The position numbers and the translations under genes were made by a program. The notes beneath the pieces are model-generated. The model worked only from the letters and a program-made list of their open reading frames with translations, ran no database searches and was not told the DNA's origin. A DNA stretch of 25,119 nucleotides from Chloromonas sp. AAM2 (taxonomy: Eukaryota > Chlorophyta > Chlorophyceae > Chlamydomonadales > Chlamydomonadaceae). Below, in pieces: positions 18,615 through 25,119 of this stretch. Location of the stretch: NCBI GenBank assembly GCA_004335635.1, contig QAXH01006091.1, forward strand, positions 1-25,119, given 5' to 3'. How positions within the stretch are numbered: the stretch's first letter is position 1; each line of letters begins with the position of its first letter.

Positions 18615-21311
18615 ATGCAGAATGGAAATGATCAAGAAGCTCAACCGCTGATTGAACCAGAGGTGAGCGGAAAGCTGCAGAACAGAACAGACGCCGATCG
18701 ACTGCAGATTTCCATAACTTTTGCGCTTCTAACCTCACCCAGGTGCACTCTGACGTGGACGAACACCAACACTTCAGTCATCGTGCACCGTGGCTGAGAG
18801 CTTTCGTGCTTGGTGCTAACGATGGTGCGATGCTCTGAAATTGATGGGTCGGGATTCACACATCCAAAGGTGTACGGGGCTCCATGCATTCAGCATGAGG
18901 GCTGCCCGGAGTTGGAGAGTTGTTGATCAGTTCACTGGCCTTATCAACGCAAGGAGGACAGGTTGTCAAGCACTGCATGGCATGCCTGTGACCTGCGGCC
19001 AGTGAAGGAGGCCATCATTTCATTGTAGCTTTTCTGGCTTGCAAGTGCCTACAAACCATGGCATGGCATGTTTGGATCCCCTAGAGCTGGCGAAATGTTG
19101 AACAACTTTTTGCTTGCCGTTCAACTAATGAATGGTTGCTATGCCCTGGGAGTTTATTTACTTGATGGTGTTTGTTTGATGGCTCAGCTACGGGGCTGTC
19201 TCTGCATTTCTCTTTCTGCCCTCTTAGCCAGGGACATGACTTATTGGCGGCAGCTGTTGTCAGGCTTTTCTTGCTTGTTGACCTCGCCATGCTTACTAAG
19301 CTCTCGACCCATGCTTGCTATGCACATGTATGTGGTACCAGGGTATGTGGTACCGTACGTGTCATCAGGTCGCTTGTCAGCCGCAGCATACACGTCGTGC
19401 TCATGTGCTCTGTCTGTTACCATCTAATGCAGGCCTGGTCTCAGTGGCAGCTCTGATGCTGGGTGTGGCTGGAGGAAGTGATGTACTGCACTTGATGTGA
19501 GTCTTGCACATTGTCATGGAAACGGTGTGCTGCACCTATTCATGGTACATGACTAGACAGCTTCGTGCAGCCATGTCTCAGCTGCTATCGTGTGCTTTTC
19601 CGGCCTTGCTTCCATACAATTTAACGGACAGATGGTCTCACCTGGTGCATGCAACATCAGGCTGGCTGATTTGTCAGCGTGGTGCAGCTTCGGGCTCAAA
19701 GCAGCATGGCTTGCAGGCTGAGGAATACGCAGTCTGGGTGAAACATGGCCCGGGCTTTGTTTGTTATGTATACAAAACTGCAGCCAGGTGGGTATGAATG
19801 CATCAAGTCGCAGGTGAACAAGTAGACCTTTGCATGTCTGTTGGTGCACAGGCGGCTGGCGTCTATCTCAGCCTGGATTGCCGGGGCACTGTCCAGTGAG
19901 TTGGTTCAGATATTTGCAGGAATTGCTGGAAATGTTGCACATCAACGCTAGGCAATTGTGGTCCCGCTGCCGCATGCTCACCACACCCTTCCGCACGCAT
20001 GCTTTCGGTAACCTGCCTCAAGATTCAAATTTTGTTGCTGGCACTTGACAAGTTCCCACACCTCTGTTTGCTTCCAGTGGCTGTTGGCGAGTACATTTGT
20101 TGTTGCTGGCACCTGACACTGTCACCCCTCTGTTTGCTTCCAGTGGCTGTTGGCGAGTACATCAGCGTGTCCAGTCAGCGGGACACGGAGGAGGCGGACG
20201 TGCAGAAGGAACGCGACATGCAGGCCAAGGGCCCGGACGCACAGAGACACGAGCTGGAGGAACTGGCACAAATCTATGTCAACAGGTAGCAGGAATCAAG
20301 GTTTGATAACAATGACATGCCCTCGGTTGTAAGCTGCTGACGTTACATGAACAGATTGACACAAACGTTAAGAGCTATTGCTTGAGCTGAATGTTCAGCA
20401 TGGCGGCAGGCCTGACACACACGCGCGGTGCGGCCCCCCATTTTATACGCAGATTGTAACACAGCGTGAAGAATTGGCTTTGCTTCAGTTGCATGGGCTG
20501 ATGTGAGATGACTTCGCACTGCGTTGGCTGAATACTGGCCTCAGTCTGAATCTCATCTCTTCACCCTGGCTGACCCTGTTGGCTTCTGTTTTGCACACCT
20601 CGTGCAGGGGCCTCAATCCCATCCTAGCTCGTCAAGTGGCCGAGGAGCTGACAGCAAAGGATGTTATTCGCGCCCATGCACGCGACGAGCTGGGCATTGA
20701 TCTGGATGAGATGGCCAACCCCCTCCAGGCGGCGCTGGTCAGCTGCCTGGCGTTCACCATGGGTGCGGCCATCCCCCTGCTGGCCGGAGCGTTTATCCAG
20801 GACTGGAGGTGAGCTGTGTGTTGAGGTCACACGTGTTAGTTTGGTCACCTGTTAGGTCACACATGGATGTAAGGTGTGGAACTGGCACACAAGACTCGGC
20901 GGAAGGCACTGGGCACGATCATCCATGGGGATGTGGGGTGTGGAGGTGGCACAGGGGACTTGTCAAAAGGCATCTGGGAAGGGCAGGCTTGACCCGGAGG
21001 TCAGGCTGTGTTCACGAGCTGGATGGCTTGCAGGAGCGTGCTTGTACCCGCGCCTTCAGGCATTGCTTGATCCTCTTTGGCTCATAAACATTTGCATGAC
21101 ATGAACATTTACATGAGTATGTGCTTGCAGGACTCGCTTAATTTCAGTCATCATTGCGTCCACTGCCGGTCTGTTCACATTCGGCCTGATTGGCGCCGCG
21201 CTGGGGGGCGCTCGCGTGCTGATAGGTGCCATGCGCGTGGTGATCGGCGGCTGGCTGGCCATGGGAGTAACTTACGGCATTGGCTACGGGTTTGGAGTCA
21301 CGGGAATCTAG
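18615..21311 (+). CDS. Vacuolar iron transporter, VIT/CCC1 family
   Basis: Seven coding exons join in phase to 253 codons plus TAG: 18615-18662, 18743-18824, 19433-19496, 19852-19895, 20144-20285, 20608-20808, 21131-21311. The protein moves ferrous iron (and often manganese) into the vacuole in exchange for protons. Order: hydrophilic N-terminus with EAQPLI (8-13); TM1 with WLRAFVLGANDG (33-44, Asp43); TM2 with AWIAGALSMAVGEY (72-85, Met80, Glu84); a cytosolic helical domain (about 89-163) rich in Glu, including QRDTEEAD, ELEELAQIYVNRGL and AHARDELGI; then three further TM helices with PLQAALVSCLAFTMGAAIPL, VIIASTAGLFTFGLIG and VVIGGWLAMGVTYGIGYG. Five membrane helices and about 250 residues fit the family. 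Asp43, Met80 and the Glu-rich cytosolic domain correspond to metal-path and metal-binding positions described for plant VIT1. The start is the first ATG in frame. Intron 4 ends with a duplicated acceptor. Nothing suggests decay. Confidence 0.93.
20037..20163 (+). repeat. Tandem duplication of a splice acceptor plus exon start in the iron transporter gene
   Basis: About 65 bp is duplicated: gctggcac ... ctctgtttgcttccag followed by tggctgttggcgagtacat. Acceptors end at 20077 and 20143, exactly 66 bases apart. The downstream one is preferred because it gives MAVGEYISVSSQ, as in the family. Confidence 0.9.
20864..20990 (+). repeat. Imperfect tandem duplication inside intron 6 of the iron transporter gene
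   Basis: Two diverged copies of about 60 bp: atggatgtaaggtgtggaac ... ggcactggg and atggggatgtggggtgtgga ... ggcatctggg. Intronic, with no coding meaning seen. Confidence 0.6.
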
Positions 21312-21717
21312 CCGGGTCGATCACTGACTGTTGACGGCCTTGTTCTGGTGAAACCTGCAAGAACCATGCAAGAGGGAATGGGAGACGGAGACTGAGAATG
21401 GGAGAACAGTCACCCAGAATTGTTTGTTCCTATGAAACGTATTCTTCAGTTGTTGTCCTGCCATATTATTGGCCTTTTCAATGCAGTAGATACGATGTCC
21501 ATGCTTTATCAGTGCACTTACCACAGCACCTGCTAGGCCATGTAGCATGCAGCAGTATATCTAGGGTTTCTGCCCTGTTTCTGAGTAACCGCTGTAGGGT
21601 TTGTACCACCAGTTGCGCGGGAAAATTGGTCCTTTGTCGTGGCCGCTGTCCTGCGTCATCGGTCAGTGGCTGTGGCTGTGGCTGTGGCATCGTCCAGGCT
21701 GTGCCCGGAGGCAGTCA

Positions 21718-21722
21718 TGTAA
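21718..21722 (+). terminator. Candidate TGTAA polyadenylation signal of the iron transporter gene
   Basis: TGTAA about 407 bases after the TAG, following a short run of tgtggc units (21668-21688). It is the first exact match I noticed downstream. A weak motif by itself. Confidence 0.3.
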
Positions 21723-22015
21723 CACATATTGGTTGTCTCCATGGGCTGACTGACTAGCCAGCGCAACTCCCTATCTGGACAGCTAGATTTGTACCGTTGG
21801 AACAGCTCAAGCTCTGTCGTCCACGTCTAGAGAGCATCGCCCACGCTCCGGACATGTGTGGAAAGACAAAGAGAGCTCCGGACATGTGTGTGATCCCCAA
21901 GCTAAAGCAGGTGCAGCAGTATGGCACAACACGATGCTGGGTCTCCCTCTGCATTCTCCTGTGGGCGCAATGCACCACAAGGAGTGATTGACAATTGCCA
22001 GCAAGATAATCAAGT

Positions 22016-22040
22016 GTTGGACGGGCTGGAAACCCTCCCC
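22016..22040 (-). repeat. Fragment of the dispersed repeat
   Basis: gttggacgggctggaaaccc plus tcccc. It matches the end of the 22452-22542 copy with one mismatch, in the same orientation. Confidence 0.7.
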
Positions 22041-22135
22041 TCATGTAAATGGTTGGTATTGTGCGCTCTGTACATCAGACTCTGACTGTTGCACGCCGGT
22101 GGTAGACACCACAGGCCCAATCTATGGCCGTAGAA

Positions 22136-22175
22136 GTTCTGCACGTGCATATGGCGTTCTGCACGTGCATGTGGC
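22136..22175 (+). repeat. 20-bp tandem duplication
   Basis: gttctgcacgtgcat(a/g)tggc occurs twice head to tail, with a third partial unit after it. No function visible. Confidence 0.9.
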
Positions 22176-22221
22176 GTCCTGCATGCTGCTGAACTACAGT
22201 CCCTTTCACACGGGCTGATGT

Positions 22222-22897
22222 CTAGTCCTGACATGCCCCGTCTTTGAGGAATGCATGATGGCGTTTGGGGAAACGGTCTCTCAAGTTTGCCAGTGTTCTC
22301 TTATAGTTAGTTGGGCCTGTCCCCACACCCATGTAATGTTGGCGTAGGGTGTGATTAGCTGGTGTGATCAGCTGGTGTGGCTTGCCCAGAAATGCGAGAG
22401 CATGCATCATGTGACGTCCACCATGGATTGGTGCTCAGGGGTGTGGTGAGAACCCTTTTTGGTCTAACGAGGTTTGCGGTCAGGATAGCACCTCGTCGCA
22501 ATTCCCTTCACTTGTAGGTTGGACGGGCTGGAATCCCTCCCCTCTAGTGCGAGGTCTGAATATCTGAATATTACACCAGTCTCAACATGTGGCACAAGAC
22601 GAACAACATTGTAAGAGGAAGGATGAGTTGGGCACTTGATGCTTTGCATGGACCATTTCACTCATCTCACACCAGCTAGAAACGGATTGCAAACGTAGCA
22701 ACTGAAATGTCTGCCCCATGCACCTTTGCCTTTGCCGGCGCCAGACTGGACATTAGATTAGTGCGACTGTAGATAGCTGGTTGCTCACCTGATGGCAATA
22801 GCACGAGATGACTATATGGCTTTCTGCCGCTGCTGAAATCCCTTGCGTAATCAAAGAATTTGGCGAAGACCTTCTTAAGTATCACCTGACGCCACAA
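22222..22897 (-). CDS. Unrecognised minus-strand coding-like stretches, possibly fragments of one gene or element
   Basis: Three open stretches follow each other on the minus strand. 22897-22676 contains KKVFAKFFDYARDFSSGRKP and YSHLVLLPSGEQPAIYSRTN; 22661-22464 contains NVVRLVPHVETGVIFRYSDL and ends in the dispersed-repeat tail YPDRKPR; 22410-22222 contains YMGVGTGPTNYKRTLANLRD. Each reads like protein, but the stops between them (for example TAG at 22676-22678) are not bridged by splice sites I trust. I do not recognise a family. They may be exons of an unmodelled gene or remains of a mobile element. Confidence 0.25.
22452..22542 (-). repeat. Dispersed repeat, shorter inverted copy
   Basis: Read on the minus strand it begins ggggagggattccagcccgt and ends ctcgttagaccaaaaaggg, matching 3918-4043 except for a 33-base absence after attgcgac and a few substitutions. 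Confidence 0.8.
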
Positions 22898-23007
22898 TCA
22901 CTGAAGCCTGTGCATTCACTGAGACCGCAACCCGGCGACGCCCGACATTTGCAAGAACCCCAAGAGGAAGGCCTGTCAGGTTAGCAAGAGCAATACTCTG
23001 TCTTACG

Positions 23008-23670
23008 ATGCTCATCTACATAGCCCCAGATGTGCAGCATTTGCTCAACGCGAGCTACGCCACAAATGTTCCCGCATTCATTTGTATGCATGCACTTGCG
23101 CAGGGATCGTACAGGCGTTCCAATTGCGCAAAGCTCATTACACAAATGAGCCTTTTCAAACTTGGTGCATGGCGTTCACAGCGCAAGCAGCAACAGAGTC
23201 CAGCTGGGCCCAGCAAAGCTGCATTCCCTGTAAGTAGCCTGGTGCCTACCACGACCTTGACTCTTTGCACACTCAGCGCCGATCCTCTCATGGTCTGGGC
23301 CATGTCAGCAGGCGCCCTGCACCAGAAGACAATCCAGCCAGCCACAGGCGCAGCTGACCATGCCGATGAGGCATTACCAGCACAGCAAGAATCTCTTGCA
23401 AGCTTCATTCAGTCTGCATGCAAGCCCTGGGAGGTGGCCCTGCATGATTACGTCAACCTCATGGAGCATGCCAGCGAAGGTAACTGCTGCATACAGCGGA
23501 GCAACAAACAGGCCAAGCCTAGTGCCAAGCAGAACAGTAATCAGGAGCAGAGTGCCAAGGTGCAGAAATCTGGCGACAAGGTTTCTTTTGACTCTTCAGA
23601 TGAGCCAACTGTTCTTACAGAAGTCGAGGCATTGCTGGCTTTTGCCTCAACGTCTGAAACCACTAATTAA
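23008..23670 (+). CDS. Hypothetical protein, 220 residues
   Basis: ATG at 23008 to TAA at 23668-23670. I do not recognise the protein. The first half is mixed; residues from about 95 contain TTLTLCTLSADPLMVWAMSA and a predicted helical part CKPWEVALHDYVNLMEHASE. The last quarter is Ser/Lys/Gln-rich (about 165-190) and then acidic (DSSDEPTVLTEVEALLAF), like a disordered tail with a short terminal helix. The length is unusual for a chance ORF here. CCT/GTAAGT at 23229-23230 is a possible donor, so the true gene may be spliced, and it may be the 3' part of a larger gene. Confidence 0.4.
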   Translation: MLIYIAPDVQHLLNASYATNVPAFICMHALAQGSYRRSNCAKLITQMSLFKLGAWRSQRKQQQSPAGPSKAAFPVSSLVPTTTLTLCTLSADPLMVWAMSAGALHQKTIQPATGAADHADEALPAQQESLASFIQSACKPWEVALHDYVNLMEHASEGNCCIQRSNKQAKPSAKQNSNQEQSAKVQKSGDKVSFDSSDEPTVLTEVEALLAFASTSETTN

Positions 23671-25119
23671 TGGGAGGGCTGCTTTGCTTCTATTGCTAGT
23701 TTCCAACGCAAGGGATCATCAAGGCTTGCAATTTATTGCGGCATAGGAAGGGCATGGATGTCTTCCACATGGCATGCATGTCGGCACACCTGAACCAGGC
23801 TGCTGTCACATCATGAATGCTCTGTGCCTGCGAACCTTCAGGTCTGCATTCTCAGTTAGCTATTATTCTCTCAGATCAAGAGGCCACAGGTCATATCAGT
23901 AAGAGCAGCCGGACTTTAATCGTGTTGCGCTGTTAGTGCACCATCCTGTCCGACTTTGTTGGGGTCACATGACAAATTTAGCTGTGCAGCACTTCCTGTG
24001 CCTTCGCTCTGTTTGTAGCAACCGTAGCGTAAGCATGCGTCACAGCTAGGCTCATCATGTCGCAACTGCCAGACTCCGTATCACTTGTGTAGGTAATCAT
24101 GTCTGGCTGCCTGAATGCTTGCATGTTTTAGTCATTGCCAATGTAGAAGGGTACAAATGGATTCTATTCTTGTTGACAGCGCACAGGTCTTTTATTGCGC
24201 GAGTAGCAAGTTGGACCCAACTAAGAAGTTTGCCAGTTCTGGGACAATACCTGAGAATACCGCCGGTTCACATGCTGCCTGTTGTCTGCAGCCACATGCC
24301 TGGTGGTGATGTAGTATGGGGCCACCGTGTCCTGAGGTGACACACACAAGAACTGTCCCAGAACTGGCAAACATCTTTTTTTGTGTGTTAGTCCTTGCCT
24401 CAACTCTCTCTCTTGTGGAGGGCCTTGCTGCATCCAAGCATCTTGTGCTAGCCAGAGTGATCTGGGCACCTTTTTCATGACGGGAACGTTTCCCTGTTCT
24501 TTTATGTGTCAACATTTGACTGCACCGGTGGTGTTGCAGCTAGCAACTCAACTTGAAAATGCCTATGAGGTTAGGTTACCTCAGAGGTTAGGTTACCTTG
24601 CTGTGCATCATGGTATGCGCTGTTGACCCAGTATGTCAAGTATTCCTTTTCTTCTGACTGATGTATGCGCGTCTCATGACAGGAGAGCATGCTCTTGATC
24701 ACTCGCTTGTTATATGACCTAGAGAGTAGACCAGCATCGCCCTTTCATTGAACACATTGCTGCCAGCTGTTGAAGGTCATACGGTGAAAGCCAGCTACAC
24801 GCACGCAGACCGTTCTCGAGAGCCCATAGGCATCCAGGCACTTGTGTTCAGCGTCAAAAGAGTACGCCAACAGAAGAAAAGACGGTTCAAAAAAGGCAAG
24901 TTGGTTAGTTCATGCCATTTACAAGTAAGTCGGCTTTAACTGCGCAGTATCAGGAGATCAGGTGCCTTGACGCAAAAACTGACTGCCAAACCCCATGACC
25001 ATATGACCATTGCATGGGCAAACAAGGACACAAGCACAAGTGTATGTCCACAAACAGCATGTGCAAACGTAGAGGAAGCACACGTGTGGAACGTCAGTGC
25101 CAGGGCCTAGAAGCACACG
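23671..25119. other. No further gene recognised
   Basis: Apart from the inverted-repeat element (24229-24371) and a 17-bp tandem duplication (gaggttaggttacct at 24567 and 24584) I see no supported feature. An open stretch at 24748-24939 has a basic cluster (RVRQQKKRRFKKGK) but no family and no clear splice partners. Confidence 0.4.
24229..24371. mobile_element. 143-bp inverted-repeat (MITE-like) element
   Basis: Bounded by a perfect 18-bp inverted repeat: tttgccagttctgggaca at 24229-24246 and its complement at 24354-24371. The interior has no coding capacity. Related arms occur at 10701, 16681 and 18139, so this is a repeat family. I see no clear target-site duplication, so a transposition origin is inferred from the layout only. 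Confidence 0.65.

Noticed and set aside
20078..20143. Upstream duplicated acceptor as the normal start of VIT exon 5
   Set aside because: It would insert a Cys/Leu-rich 22-residue segment absent from the family. The downstream acceptor gives the conserved SMAVGEYISVSSQ.
22464..22661. Minus-strand 65-residue ORF taken as a complete small gene
   Set aside because: Its C-terminal third is the dispersed repeat and its start is arbitrary; treated as part of an unresolved cluster instead.
24748..24939. Small ORF with a basic, nuclear-localisation-like cluster
   Set aside because: Too short, with no homologous family recognised and no partner exons; the basic run can arise from an A-rich tract.

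Overview
The window looks like nuclear DNA of a green alga (Chlorophyta). It has genes split by spliceosomal introns of about 80-600 bp with CAG acceptors and GTGAGT/GTGCGT-type donors, roughly balanced base composition, plant-lineage protein families, candidate TGTAA polyadenylation signals, abundant short repeats, and a scaffold gap. No tRNA, rRNA or CRISPR was recognised. Species cannot be named from the sequence.

Layout. (1) 1-735: no recognised gene. (2) 736-9600, plus strand: a long multi-exon gene. Its middle resembles the C-terminal half of SBP-box (squamosa promoter-binding-like) proteins, followed by an ankyrin-like block, with a membrane module before and another after. Seven consecutive splice junctions (736-6723) keep phase; the part after 6723 is not fully resolved. 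No SBP zinc finger is in the window. (3) 9601-11863: no recognised gene; hairpins, a TA microsatellite, small tandem repeats and one arm of a repeat family. (4) 11864-12955, minus: a DUF3669-like, kinase-fold-like gene broken by one in-frame TAA. (5) 14139-15161, minus: a 45-bp minisatellite that encodes a 15-residue repeat, interrupted by a 303-base N gap and joined to a unique C-terminal domain if a single missing base is allowed. (6) 17055-18140, plus: remains of a Polinton/Maverick-type protein-primed DNA polymerase B. (7) 18615-21311, plus: a complete 7-exon vacuolar iron transporter (VIT/CCC1 family) gene of 253 codons, the best-supported gene here. (8) 21312-25119: dispersed repeats, unrecognised minus-strand open stretches, an unrecognised 220-residue ORF at 23008-23670, and a 143-bp inverted-repeat element.

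The genes do not form an obvious pathway. One loose thematic link exists: some algal SBP proteins (for example Chlamydomonas CRR1) act in metal nutrition and VIT proteins store iron, but nothing in the sequence connects the two loci. The strip from about 11.8 to 18.2 kb is a patch of foreign-looking or decaying material (DUF3669, minisatellite, polymerase relic) between two host genes. Several breaks are single-base shifts, so assembly error should be excluded before calling decay.
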